From an uncultured Victivallis sp. (lineage in GTDB: Bacteria > Verrucomicrobiota > Lentisphaeria > Victivallales > Victivallaceae): a stretch of DNA of 45,993 bases. The DNA lies in the NCBI GenBank assembly GCA_944389815.1, contig CALXNS010000010.1, positions 1 to 45,993 of the forward strand. The letters run 5' to 3'. Positions 1 through 8,247 of the stretch are shown here, one piece after another (the stretch's first letter is position 1; each line of letters starts with the position of its first letter). The notes under the pieces are model-generated. The model made no database searches, was not told where the DNA came from, and saw only the letters and a list, made by a program, of their open reading frames with translations. A program made the position numbers and the translations under genes.

Positions 1-532
1 GAAGCGCCAGCGTCAAACACATCACCACGATGATGATGTAACACGGCAGATTGATTCCGCAAATCATGATTTCATGCGGCAATCCGAGGTAGTAAATGAA
101 GAAATTCGTCGCGATGGCCGGGCCGATTGCATTGGTAATCATTTCCGAAACCGTGCTGACCACGGCGGTCACGATACGGAAGAATTTGCTGCCGTAACGC
201 AATTCGATGAACTGTCCCTTCGAGAGGCATCGCGTCTCCCGCCAGCGGTAGGTGCAGTATCCGGTCAATGCGAGCACCACGCCCACCGGTACCAGAACGT
301 TATTCCAGAATGCGATGCCGTAACCGGTCTGATAATTCTGTTCACAACCGGCCACCAGCGTGATGACCGACAACCCGGCGCTCAGGTCGCCCACGGAAAT
401 CACATACCGCCCGGCAACCCGTCCGGCCGCCAGAAAATCCACCACGCCCCGGGCGAACCGGCGCGCATAAAAAGCCATGATGATGATGAACACCACCGGA
501 ACGATTACGATCAACCAATCGACTATCTGCAT
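1..532 (-). CDS. Sodium:solute symporter, SSS family (3' end cut by window edge)
   Basis: The first 177 codons are present and the frame is open to the window edge. The protein starts MQIVDWLIVIVPVVF. It shows a first hydrophobic segment at about residues 5-22, then a loop containing a DFLAAGR-type sequence, the usual motif after TM1 in the SSS family. Further membrane segments lie at about 48-62, 75-93, 122-140 and 155-177. A purine-rich GGGAAGAG abuts the ATG. SSS proteins import sugars, amino acids or similar solutes with Na+ across the inner membrane; the substrate cannot be read from this part. It has its own promoter (697-725) and a leader of about 160 nt. Family call is firm, substrate unknown. 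Confidence 0.8.
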   Translation of the reverse strand, partial: MQIVDWLIVIVPVVFIIIMAFYARRFARGVVDFLAAGRVAGRYVISVGDLSAGLSVITLVAGCEQNYQTGYGIAFWNNVLVPVGVVLALTGYCTYRWRETRCLSKGQFIELRYGSKFFRIVTAVVSTVSEMITNAIGPAIATNFFIYYLGLPHEIMICGINLPCYIIIVVMCLTLAL

Positions 533-696
533 CTCTTCCCTTGCCCAAATCTTGCATTACTCTTTCAGAAATCCCTGCTGCGCTTCCCATTGCGCACCGT
601 GCCTTCATCGATTCCACCCGGTGTTTTACGTACTTCCCGACCGCATTTCCCTTTGACCTCTCAAAATAATAACCCGCGATATTGCCGAAATATAAT

Positions 697-725
697 ATTT
701 TACTCCCGCAAATTGCATTTTGCAA
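697..725 (-). promoter_or_regulatory. Sigma-70-type promoter for the symporter gene
   Basis: Reading the minus strand, TTGCAA (725-720) and TAAAAT (702-697) are separated by exactly 17 bp. This lies about 165 bp upstream of the symporter start and just past the end of rsmE, so the symporter is probably transcribed on its own. The intervening leader (533-690) holds no gene that I can support. Confidence 0.55.
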
Positions 726-775
726 GCTCTTCGAAAAAAATAAGCTTAATACTTACGTCGGAAACTTCACCGCGC

Positions 776-1510
776 TCAATGTCTTTCCGGGGGGACATCG
801 GAAAAATCGAACGCCCCCAGCATCGCCGCGACCGCGAACTCCGTCCGCAGCGGGCGCGGCCCGAAGGAAACCGCCGTCGCGCCGTTCGCCGCAAGAAGTC
901 CGATCTCATACTCCGTAAAGCCGCCCTCCGGACCAAAAAGCAATGTAACCGGCCCGCCCGGACGGCGCGGAAACGCCGCCTTTGCCGCCGGATGTCCGAC
1001 CAGCAGCCGCGTTCCGGCGCTCAGAACGGAAAGTTCGTCTTCGACGAAGGGTTTAAATCTGCGCCGTGTCTCGACATGCGGCAGAACAGTATCGCAGCCC
1101 TGTTCAAGTCCGAGGAGCAATTGTTCATGGAGCGCACCAGGCTCCAGGAGCGGCGTATTCCAGTAGCTTTTATCGACCTTCCAGCTCTCGATGAAGAAAA
1201 TCCGCTTGACCCCCATCGAGGCTGCACAATGCAGCACCTTGAGCATGGTCTTCGGCCGCGGCAGCGCCGCAATCAACGTCACCGGCAACGGGGGCGGCGG
1301 CACCCCGTTCCAGTTCGTCTCCAATTCGGCGCTGCGCTCGTCGATGGCCAGAATCCGACCGCAGCCTACCGGGCCGTCAAGCAAACCAACCCGGCAGACG
1401 CCGCCCGGCACAGCGTGCCAGACGCCGCGCATCTGTTCGAGGCGGCGTCCGGTGATCCGCGCACGGTTTTCCGCGAAAAAATCGCGTCCTTCCAGCAGCA
1501 GCAGATTCAC
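776..1510 (-). CDS. rsmE: 16S rRNA m3U1498 methyltransferase RsmE
   Basis: The 244-residue protein is of normal length for RsmE. It has the N-terminal PUA-like half, then the SPOUT knot with GPEGG at residues 193-197 (LLFGPEGGFTEYE) and the C-terminal FGPRPLRTEFA signature, where the family usually has LGxRILRTETA. RsmE methylates N3 of U1498 in the decoding region of the small ribosomal subunit using SAM. Its start lies 4 nt after the pgi stop, so the two genes are almost certainly co-transcribed. No oddities were seen. Confidence 0.93.
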   Translation of the reverse strand: MNLLLLEGRDFFAENRARITGRRLEQMRGVWHAVPGGVCRVGLLDGPVGCGRILAIDERSAELETNWNGVPPPPLPVTLIAALPRPKTMLKVLHCAASMGVKRIFFIESWKVDKSYWNTPLLEPGALHEQLLLGLEQGCDTVLPHVETRRRFKPFVEDELSVLSAGTRLLVGHPAAKAAFPRRPGGPVTLLFGPEGGFTEYEIGLLAANGATAVSFGPRPLRTEFAVAAMLGAFDFSDVPPERH

Positions 1511-1514
1511 GCTC

Positions 1515-3086
1515 TTACTTCACCGAATAGATCCACGCTCTGCTCTTCGAGCAATATTCACGCGTGACGCACGGGCAATTGGCCGCTGCCTTGTCGAGCA
1601 GTCCACCGATTTCGACCGCATCGTCCGGACGGCCGATCTTCGCGGCGATCTCCGCAGCCGAACCGGTGAACGAGCCAAGTTCGCGCAGTTTGGCGATCAA
1701 CTCCTCACGCAACGCAAGCACCCCCTTCGCCGCGAGCTTGTAAGCCTGAACGCCGGGCTGATGGAACGCGTTGATGTTGATGAATTCCGCATAGATCGCA
1801 ACCGCACGCTCGTAGAGGGCGATCAACATTCCAAGCTGGAACTCCGCCACCTCCGGAATCCGGATCGTGATGACCTGCCGTCCCTTGGAACGCAGCGCCG
1901 CGCTGAGTCCTTCGAGGAACCCGTGCAGATAGGTGCCCATGTCCGTCGAACCGGTAATCGGCAGCGCCATCCGGTCACGCATCACTTCGATGAAGGTCAC
2001 AAAGAAGTCATCGCGTCCGTCATTCAACTGCTGAATGAAGGCGTGCGCATCGGTCCCGCCCTTGTTGCCGAAGACATTCAACCCCTGATGAACCACCTTG
2101 CCGTCGAGATCGAGTTCCTTCCCGAGGCTCTCCATCACCAGCTGCTGCAGATAGCGCGACAAAAGAATCAACCGGTCGGAATAGGGCACGATCACCATGT
2201 TGCGGTCGCCACGGCCCTTGCCGGCGATATACCACATCGCGGCGAGCATCATCGCCGGATTGGCCGTCGGCTCCTCCGTGCGGGTCCAGACGTCCATGTG
2301 ACACGCTCCCGCAAGGAAGCTGCCGAAGTCCACCCCGGTCAACGCCGCCGGCACGTGACCGACGATGCTGGTCTCACTGGTGCGTCCGCCGATCGATTCG
2401 GCCATCTTGAAGACGGCGAGGAATCCGGTTTCACGCGCGTGACGGTCAAGTTCGCTTCCGGGCATGGTGATTGCGGCGGCGTGGCGGGCGAAGGAGAGTT
2501 TCTTTTCGGCATAGAAATTCTCCATGGCGATCATGTTGTTTTTGGTCTCCTGAGTGCCGCCGGACTTGGAGATGACCAGATGAAGGGTCGTTTCCGGATC
2601 CATCACTTCGAGCAGATCGGCGAACTCCGCCGAATCGGTGTTGTCAAGGAAATAAAGTTTGAGATACCCGTCGCGCTGTTCGGAGCTCTTCTCATTCCAG
2701 TAGGGGCCGTTGATCGCGAACTGCATCAGTTGCGGGCCGAGCGCCGAACCGCCGATGCCGTTGACCACCAGAGAATCGAACTTCTTCCCCGTCTCTCCGA
2801 CGATACGCCCGGCGCGCACCGATGCGGCGAACTCCTCCACCGAACGGAAAAGTTCGCTTTCCGCATAATGAATACGGTCGGTGAAATGCGTCACTTTGCG
2901 CTTTTCGTCGGGATTCTTGATTTCTCCGGCTTCGATACGGGCCATTTCGCGCCGGGCGCGGGCGAATTTGTCCGTCATTCCCGCGAGGTCGGCATCGGTA
3001 AAATTCATGCCGCCGAAAGCGATTGAAAATTCATTTTCCGCGTCAACGAGCGTATATTTCGCGTTGCGTTCGATCCAGGTGTTCAT
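1515..3086 (-). CDS. pgi: Glucose-6-phosphate isomerase
   Basis: Interconverts glucose 6-phosphate and fructose 6-phosphate in the cytoplasm. The 523-residue protein carries the sugar-phosphate-binding SIS motifs IGGSALGP (111-118) and SKSGGTQET (from 173), the KGRGDRNMVIVPYSDRL segment, and the NKGGTDAHAFIQQLNDG stretch with the conserved catalytic His/Gln region. This is the longer bacterial form, with an N-terminal arm of about 100 residues before the first SIS motif. GGAG sits about 11 nt upstream of the ATG. It heads a pgi-rsmE pair. A second glycolytic gene, gpmI, lies upstream on the same strand. Confidence 0.95.
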   Translation of the reverse strand: MNTWIERNAKYTLVDAENEFSIAFGGMNFTDADLAGMTDKFARARREMARIEAGEIKNPDEKRKVTHFTDRIHYAESELFRSVEEFAASVRAGRIVGETGKKFDSLVVNGIGGSALGPQLMQFAINGPYWNEKSSEQRDGYLKLYFLDNTDSAEFADLLEVMDPETTLHLVISKSGGTQETKNNMIAMENFYAEKKLSFARHAAAITMPGSELDRHARETGFLAVFKMAESIGGRTSETSIVGHVPAALTGVDFGSFLAGACHMDVWTRTEEPTANPAMMLAAMWYIAGKGRGDRNMVIVPYSDRLILLSRYLQQLVMESLGKELDLDGKVVHQGLNVFGNKGGTDAHAFIQQLNDGRDDFFVTFIEVMRDRMALPITGSTDMGTYLHGFLEGLSAALRSKGRQVITIRIPEVAEFQLGMLIALYERAVAIYAEFININAFHQPGVQAYKLAAKGVLALREELIAKLRELGSFTGSAAEIAAKIGRPDDAVEIGGLLDKAAANCPCVTREYCSKSRAWIYSVK

Positions 3087-3141
3087 TTTCAGGAGTTCTC
3101 CCTATTATTTTTTGGTGTGGTTAAACTTCATCCCCGGCCTG

Positions 3142-4452
3142 TCAGCCCTCCAGGTCCTTCAGGCGTTGTTTGAGCAGTTTCTTAATGTAATCGTCGCCGT
3201 AAAGCGAACGCATCAAATCGATATTGAATTCATAAAAAAGCTGAGAATCCGGACGCGTAATCATCGGTCCGAGTGAAAGTTCGACGATGGTCTTGCGCTT
3301 GATCCGGTCTTTCTGGTAGATCTCCAGATAACGGGTCAGACTTCGCGGCGAGAGCTCCGTGAACTTCTTCTGCCCGAACTCCTCCGTGTAATCCGCCGCG
3401 ATCAGCAGCACCAGATTGTGATTGATCCGTTTCAAGCCGAAATCGGTCAGAAAATCCTCGACCATCTCAATACAGCGCAATTCGTCGAATATCGGAAAGC
3501 TCAACTGCCGGCCGCGGGAGAGAATGCTCGCCGGAAATTCGTAATTCGACGCCAGAACCGGCATCACATTATCCGGCAGCGTAAAGGCGCCGCCGACGTT
3601 GGTGCGAAAACTGTACCAGTCGGTCGTGCGCGGATCGATGTCGTCGAAAAACACCACGAATTTATGATCCGGACGCGCCGCCAGCGGAGCGATCAACTCA
3701 TTCCAGCCGGACTCCAGCGCCGCAACTTCCGGCAGAATCAACACCAGATCCGGTTCCGCCAGCACATGGGAGATCGTCAAACTGGTTTTGCCGTGCCCCG
3801 GCAGACTGTAAATCAAGAGCGGAAGATTGATCTTCCCCTCGGCAAACTCCCGAAAATACCGCTGAAACTGAGCGCGGATGCTCGGAAAGCCGTAGAATTT
3901 CTTCAGCGGTTTGGCCGCACCGGGCTCAGCCGGAATAAATTTTCCGCCGACATACCGGAACGCCCGATCCGCCCGAAAACGGTCGCGCGACCGCAATGAA
4001 TCCGCCAATGCACGCAAATTTTCCGGTACAACCGTATCGTGAAAAAATTCCGCCGCGGCCGGCATCAACATCCGTCGTTCCCCCGACTCCATCTCCTCCG
4101 GCAGTCGGGCGGCCGCTTTCAGAAGGACATCAGCCTCCTCCAGCAGAAAACGCAGATTTTCGCTCCACTCCGATGCCGCCAGATCCGCGGGCAGCACCCG
4201 ATTCTCAATCAACGCCTCCAGCAACCGCTCCTCCAGCTGCCCGCCGAACTCCCTCCGGCCGAATTCCCGCCACAAGGCGTTGGCGTATCCGGCAGCCGGC
4301 TTCAACGCGCCTTCAAGCAGACGCAGGAAACGGTCGACGGAAAATTCGTTCGCCGTCCCGTCCGGACGATCGAACAAGATCCGCAATGCCCGCCGGGCGG
4401 ATTCCAGAATCGAGGAATGTTTCTTTTCCGGTGTCATGTTCCTGCATTTCAC
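3142..4452 (-). CDS. AAA+ P-loop ATPase of the DUF815 type
   Basis: A 436-residue protein with a helical N-terminal half of about 185 residues and a C-terminal P-loop domain. Walker A is LPGHGKTS (217-224), Walker B is VVFFDDIDP (266-273), and a sensor-1-like VLASNYEFP follows, then an arginine-containing RGRQLSFPIFDE. The order, including the short 'predicted ATPase' core without a long AAA lid, resembles DUF815 proteins, whose role is not established. The annotated start is a GTG overlapping the stop of the upstream gene (GTGA); an in-frame ATG five codons later (4437) is an alternative. It is translationally coupled to the YhcH and DUF2059 genes. Function is inferred no further than ATP-driven remodelling. 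Confidence 0.7.
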   Translation of the reverse strand: MKCRNMTPEKKHSSILESARRALRILFDRPDGTANEFSVDRFLRLLEGALKPAAGYANALWREFGRREFGGQLEERLLEALIENRVLPADLAASEWSENLRFLLEEADVLLKAAARLPEEMESGERRMLMPAAAEFFHDTVVPENLRALADSLRSRDRFRADRAFRYVGGKFIPAEPGAAKPLKKFYGFPSIRAQFQRYFREFAEGKINLPLLIYSLPGHGKTSLTISHVLAEPDLVLILPEVAALESGWNELIAPLAARPDHKFVVFFDDIDPRTTDWYSFRTNVGGAFTLPDNVMPVLASNYEFPASILSRGRQLSFPIFDELRCIEMVEDFLTDFGLKRINHNLVLLIAADYTEEFGQKKFTELSPRSLTRYLEIYQKDRIKRKTIVELSLGPMITRPDSQLFYEFNIDLMRSLYGDDYIKKLLKQRLKDLEG

Positions 4453-4916
4453 TTCAACAACGACACGTCGATCTTCACGACCACCTTGATCACTTCCCGA
4501 TCCGGCACTCCGACTCCCGGCATGTGCCCCTCCTCCGGCAGAAACAATGCGAAATTCCCCGCCGACAGCGGCAGCGAAACCGCTCCGTCGGAATTCAGCT
4601 CATAAAAGCCGACGTCAAGTTTTTCATCATAGGGCATGGTCTCGATCAGCCCGTTCAACGGTCGCACGTAAATTGTTTCCCGTCCGGAAAGCAGAAGCTG
4701 GATGTCCGCATATCGACGATGATATTCCAGTTTAGACGTATCCGCCGGGTGGGTCGCATAATGCTGTACGGTGGCGTAAACCCGATCCCCGTCAAGTTCA
4801 TAACGACCGATTTCGGTTTTCTCGTCAATGCGGTTCAAAAATTCCGCGATCAGTTGCCATGCCTCCGGAGCAACCGCACCATATCTTTGAAAATTCCGGA
4901 ATTCGTCGAAAATCAT
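4449..4916 (-). CDS. YhcH/YjgK/YiaL family protein
   Basis: The 155-residue protein matches the small YhcH/YjgK/YiaL (EbgC-like) family with its double-stranded beta-helix fold. Family hallmarks are the H-x-x-Y-x-D-I-Q pattern (YHRRYADIQLLLSGRE), the ETMPYDEKLDVGFY stretch, FALFLPEEGHMPG with a metal-ligand-type E/H pair, and a final VVVKIDV strand. Members often sit in sugar or sialic acid catabolic loci and may act on sugar anomers or unsaturated sugars; the exact reaction here is unknown. Both ends overlap neighbours by 4 nt, so it is translationally coupled to the DUF2059 gene upstream and the ATPase gene downstream. Confidence 0.85.
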   Translation of the reverse strand: MIFDEFRNFQRYGAVAPEAWQLIAEFLNRIDEKTEIGRYELDGDRVYATVQHYATHPADTSKLEYHRRYADIQLLLSGRETIYVRPLNGLIETMPYDEKLDVGFYELNSDGAVSLPLSAGNFALFLPEEGHMPGVGVPDREVIKVVVKIDVSLLK

Positions 4917-5476
4917 TTTCCCCCCTCCGTCTCTGCTGCCGCATCAACTGCCGCATCCCCGCTCTTTTCCGTCTCGGCAGACAGAAATTCTTCAATCTCC
5001 TGATCGAGCCGTTTCTGCAAATTCAACGCAAGTTTCTGGATGGACGAGAGCATCGCCTTCTGCACCAGCGGCGTCTTGTCCAGATAAATCTGCCCCGCCG
5101 GCGAACGGAAAAACGCGATCAACTGCCGCATTTCGTCGGCGCTGAACGTCCCGGCATACGCATCGAGCATGATCGGCCGCATCTTCTCCCAGCTCATCTC
5201 TTCTTCCACCGCACGCATGGTAAGCTCCGCCAACGCCTTCTGACGCGACTCCTGTTCCGCTGTCAGCACGACGCCTCGCGCCTCCAGCATCTGCGGCACC
5301 ATGTCCCGCTGCATGTCGCGCATCGCCTGAAAACCGGTCTTCAACTGCTGCTCCTGCCGGGTGACCGTCAGAAACTCCTCCGCCAACGCCCGCCGTTCCT
5401 CCATGGCCGCATCCTCCGCGGCACGCAATGAGAACGACGCGACCAGAACAAGCATCAGATTCAAGAATCGTTTCAT
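4913..5476 (-). CDS. Exported DUF2059-type protein
   Basis: A 187-residue protein with a signal peptide (MKRFLNLMLVLVASFSLRAAED), so it is probably periplasmic. The body is helical, with a segment DEMRQLIAFFRSPAGQIYLDKTP that matches the DUF2059 signature, where an FY/FF-xSP-x-G-x-x-xxxK-P pattern is typical. No enzymatic function is known for the family. A strong AAGGAAAAGG precedes the ATG. It is the first gene of a coupled trio with the YhcH protein and the DUF815-like ATPase. The C-terminus is rich in Ala and Glu. Confidence 0.75.
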   Translation of the reverse strand: MKRFLNLMLVLVASFSLRAAEDAAMEERRALAEEFLTVTRQEQQLKTGFQAMRDMQRDMVPQMLEARGVVLTAEQESRQKALAELTMRAVEEEMSWEKMRPIMLDAYAGTFSADEMRQLIAFFRSPAGQIYLDKTPLVQKAMLSSIQKLALNLQKRLDQEIEEFLSAETEKSGDAAVDAAAETEGGK

Positions 5477-5568
5477 TTCCCTTTTCCTTTAATCGTTCGT
5501 CAGAAATTCAGAATCAAGCGAGACGGGTTCTCTTCCTTCACTCTTTCCGCCGCGGACGCCGAAACATC

Positions 5569-5595
5569 CCGGGAACCGTTTCCGCCGGCTCCCGG
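5569..5595 (-). terminator. Stem-loop downstream of gpmI
   Basis: On the minus strand CCGGGAGCCG pairs with CGGTTCCCGG (one G-U pair) across a 7-nt loop, 28 nt after the gpmI stop. No T-run follows, so it is not a classical intrinsic terminator. It may be a processing or 3'-end stabilising hairpin between gpmI and the next operon. Confidence 0.35.
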
Positions 5596-5622
5596 AGTGT
5601 TTCCGGCACCGGCAACCTCACC

Positions 5623-7275
5623 TCAGCGGAACTGCAGCACGCCGGGATCGTAACCGGCCGGCGCTTCGTAACCGAGCAATTCGATGCAGGTCGCCGCCAG
5701 CGAACTGATTCCGAGTCCCTCACGCAGTTCCGGAGCATATTCATGCTTCGATTCCGGATCGAAGATGATGCACGGCACCGGGTTGAGTGAATGGCTCGTC
5801 TTGCGCCGGGGAACGCCGTTCTCATCGAGTTTGACGTTGCCCTTCTTGTCGTGTTCAAGCATATCGTCGGCGTTGCCGTGGTCGGCGGAGATCACCAGCA
5901 CCGCGCCGGCGGCTTCGACCGCCGCCTTGATCCGGCCGAGGCAGAGATCGAGCGACTCCATCGCCACGCGCACGGCATTCATGTCGCCGGTGTGACCGAC
6001 CATGTCGCCGTTCGGGAAATTGAGCCGGATCATGCCGTATTTTCCGCTGCCGATCGCATCGACGACCACGTCGGTGATTTCGGCGCACTTCATCCACGGA
6101 CGCTGTTCGAACGGAACAACGTCGGAACGGATCTCCACGTAGGTGTCGAGCGTCTCGTCGAATTTCCCCGAACGGTTGCCGTTGAAGAAATAGGTCACGT
6201 GACCATATTTCTGCGTCTCGCTCACCGCCAGCTGCGACACGCCGGTCGCGCAGAGGTACTCATCCATCGTCCGGTCGATCTCCGGCGGGTTGACCAGATA
6301 AAGTTTCGGCGTATGCAGATCGCCGTCGTATTCCATCATCCCGGCGTACATCACCTTCGGACGGCGCCCGCGGTCGAATTTGTCGAACGCATCCTCCTCG
6401 AACGCCGCGGTAATTTCCAGCGCACGGTCCCCGCGGAAATTGAAGTAGATCACCGAGTCGTTGTCCTCAATCGCCCCGACCGGCGTCTTCCCGTCGTCGG
6501 AGATGACGAACGGCGGCAGATCCTGGTCGATCGCGCCGGTCTTCCTGCGCAGATCTTCGATCGCTTTGTGCGCATTCGGGTAATAGTCGCCGTTGCCGTG
6601 CACGTGAACCTCCCAGCCACGGTGCACCATCTCCCAGTCGGCGCCGTAACGGTCCATGGTAATGACCATGCGGCCGCCGCCGGAAGCGATCCGGTAATCG
6701 AATCCTTCACGGTTGATTTCCGCGAGAAACGCTTCAAAGGGATCGACGTATTCCAGCGCCGATGTCTCCGGCACGTCGCGCCCGTCGAGCAGCGCATGGA
6801 CGCGAACCCGGGCGACACCCTCGCGTTTGGCCTCAAGGATCATCGCCTTGAGGTGGGAGATGTTGCTGTGAACGTTGCCGTCGGAAAACAACCCGAGAAA
6901 ATGCAGCGTCGAATTGTGTTCCTTGACGTTGGCGATCAGCTTTTTCCAGGTTTCACCCTCGAAAAGTTTCCCGCTCTCGACCGCGTCCTCGACCAGTTTC
7001 GCCCCCTGCGAGAAGACCCGGCCGCAGCCGATCGCGTTGTGGCCGACCTCGCTGTTGCCCATGTCGGCGTCGGAGGGCATCCCGACGGCGGTTCCGTGCG
7101 CCTTGAGCCGGGTCGACGGGCAGCTCTTCATCAGAGAATCGAGCACCGGAGTGTTGGAGTTGAGCACGGCGTCGCCGTCGGGGTATTTGCCGAAACCGAC
7201 ACCGTCGAGAATGGCGAGCACCACCGGGCCGCGGCGCGGGGTGAATTTCGGATTGCGTTTCAATGCTTCAAGCAT
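5623..7275 (-). CDS. gpmI: 2,3-bisphosphoglycerate-independent phosphoglycerate mutase
   Basis: Converts 3-phosphoglycerate to 2-phosphoglycerate through a phosphoserine intermediate, using two Mn2+ ions. The 550-residue protein has the N-terminal metal motif VVLAILDGVGFG and the nucleophile Ser75 in DADMGNSEVGHNAIG. The inserted transferase domain contains LLDGRDVPETSA and MDRY. The second metal site is in the ISADHGNADDM and KTSHSLNPVPCI segments. Length and motifs are complete. It lies 39 nt downstream of lpxA copy 1 and probably shares its transcript. Confidence 0.96.
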   Translation of the reverse strand: MLEALKRNPKFTPRRGPVVLAILDGVGFGKYPDGDAVLNSNTPVLDSLMKSCPSTRLKAHGTAVGMPSDADMGNSEVGHNAIGCGRVFSQGAKLVEDAVESGKLFEGETWKKLIANVKEHNSTLHFLGLFSDGNVHSNISHLKAMILEAKREGVARVRVHALLDGRDVPETSALEYVDPFEAFLAEINREGFDYRIASGGGRMVITMDRYGADWEMVHRGWEVHVHGNGDYYPNAHKAIEDLRRKTGAIDQDLPPFVISDDGKTPVGAIEDNDSVIYFNFRGDRALEITAAFEEDAFDKFDRGRRPKVMYAGMMEYDGDLHTPKLYLVNPPEIDRTMDEYLCATGVSQLAVSETQKYGHVTYFFNGNRSGKFDETLDTYVEIRSDVVPFEQRPWMKCAEITDVVVDAIGSGKYGMIRLNFPNGDMVGHTGDMNAVRVAMESLDLCLGRIKAAVEAAGAVLVISADHGNADDMLEHDKKGNVKLDENGVPRRKTSHSLNPVPCIIFDPESKHEYAPELREGLGISSLAATCIELLGYEAPAGYDPGVLQFR

Positions 7276-7314
7276 AATTCTCTCTTCCTTGTATTTTGCG
7301 TGATGAATGAAAAA

Positions 7315-8115
7315 TCAGTTGCGGTGTCCTTCGACCCGGGCGGAGATCACTCCCCGGCGGCTCTTTTCGCAGAATTCGACGAATTCGAGCACCTCCGGAA
7401 TCTGCGGCAGATCGGCCTTGATCTTCGCGAGCGCGTTCGACGGTGCCAGCCCGCTCCGGTAATAGATCTGGAAAATATGTTTGATCACCGTGATCGTCTC
7501 CGCGGGAAATCCCGCCCGCTGCAATCCGATCTTGTTGATCATCTTGACTCCGCCGTTGCGCCCCTCAGCCATCATGAAGGGCGGCACGTCCTTGGAGAAC
7601 ACCGATCCGCCCGAAATGATCGCGAACCGGCCGACCCGGCAGAATTGATGCATCCCGACCAATCCAGAAATCAGGGCGTTGTCGAATACTTCGCAATAAC
7701 CGGCGGTTCCGGCGAAGCCGACGTAGATGACGTTGTTTCCGACCCGGCAGTTGTGGGCGACGTGCGTGGCGTTCATGAACATGTTGCCGTTGCCGATCGT
7801 CGTTGCGGAATCCGGCAACGTGCCGGTATGAATCGTGCAGCCTTCACGGAAGATGTTGTTGTTTCCGATGTTGAGGTAGGTTGCGGCGCCCTCGACTACC
7901 GCATGATCCTGAGCGGGCTGACCGAGTGCGGCGAAGGGGTGGATCACGTTTCCGGTGCCGAGCGTGGTGTATCCGTCGATGTTGCAGTGCCCGATCAGGC
8001 GGGTGCCGCCGCCGATCTTTACGTGCGGACCAACGAAGCAGAACGGACCGATTTCGACGCTGTCGTCGAGAATCGCGCCTTCGGAAACGATGCTGGAGGG
8101 GTGAATTTTCGGCAT
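7315..8115 (-). CDS. lpxA: LpxA-type acyl-ACP:UDP-GlcNAc acyltransferase, copy 1
   Basis: A left-handed beta-helix protein of hexapeptide repeats, 266 residues from the ATG at 8115 (GGAAGGA 9 nt upstream); an upstream in-frame start would add 32 unlike residues and is rejected. LpxA adds the first 3-hydroxyacyl chain to UDP-GlcNAc for lipid A. It has the IGPFCFVGPHVKIG repeat, QDH near residue 70, THVAHNC with the presumptive catalytic His121, MHQFC, DVPPF and LQRAGF. Two departures from E. coli LpxA: the residue equivalent to His144 is Tyr (AGYCEV), and the VTIHRG motif reads CTIHTG. A second homologue is at 21652-22476. It is transcribed with gpmI from the promoter at 8150-8178. Confidence 0.82.
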   Translation of the reverse strand: MPKIHPSSIVSEGAILDDSVEIGPFCFVGPHVKIGGGTRLIGHCNIDGYTTLGTGNVIHPFAALGQPAQDHAVVEGAATYLNIGNNNIFREGCTIHTGTLPDSATTIGNGNMFMNATHVAHNCRVGNNVIYVGFAGTAGYCEVFDNALISGLVGMHQFCRVGRFAIISGGSVFSKDVPPFMMAEGRNGGVKMINKIGLQRAGFPAETITVIKHIFQIYYRSGLAPSNALAKIKADLPQIPEVLEFVEFCEKSRRGVISARVEGHRN

Positions 8116-8149
8116 GATTCGGGTTCCTTCCGGTTTAAGTTTTTCTTTT

Positions 8150-8178
8150 AATATACAATCATTTCCCGTATCCCGCAA
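8150..8178 (-). promoter_or_regulatory. Promoter for lpxA copy 1-gpmI
   Basis: On the minus strand TTGCGG (8178-8173) and TATATT (8155-8150) lie 17 bp apart, giving a start about 30 nt before the lpxA ATG. It is back to back with the promoter for the methyltransferase gene. Confidence 0.6.
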
Positions 8179-8188
8179 CCGTCGGGGC

Positions 8189-8217
8189 TTGCAAAACGCG
8201 CGAAAAGACATTAATTT
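8189..8217 (+). promoter_or_regulatory. Promoter for the TrmH-family gene
   Basis: TTGCAA (8189-8194), a 17-bp spacer, and TAATTT (8212-8217). The predicted start is near 8224, which makes an upstream GTG at 8224 unlikely as an initiation codon and supports the GTG at 8248. Confidence 0.5.
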
Positions 8218-8247
8218 AACAGCGTGTCATTTATCCCGGAGAGCAAT

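Noticed and set aside
74..1567. Plus-strand frame of about 500 codons at the left end
   Set aside because: Antisense to the symporter and rsmE; the composition is that of a shadow frame.
5791..8151. Plus-strand open frame of about 790 codons across gpmI and lpxA
   Set aside because: It covers two well-matched minus-strand genes and the promoter region. Its product is low-complexity and matches nothing.
8224..8247. Upstream GTG start for the TrmH-family gene
   Set aside because: It coincides with the predicted transcription start and lacks a ribosome binding site; the GTG at 8248 has CGGAGAG at the right distance.
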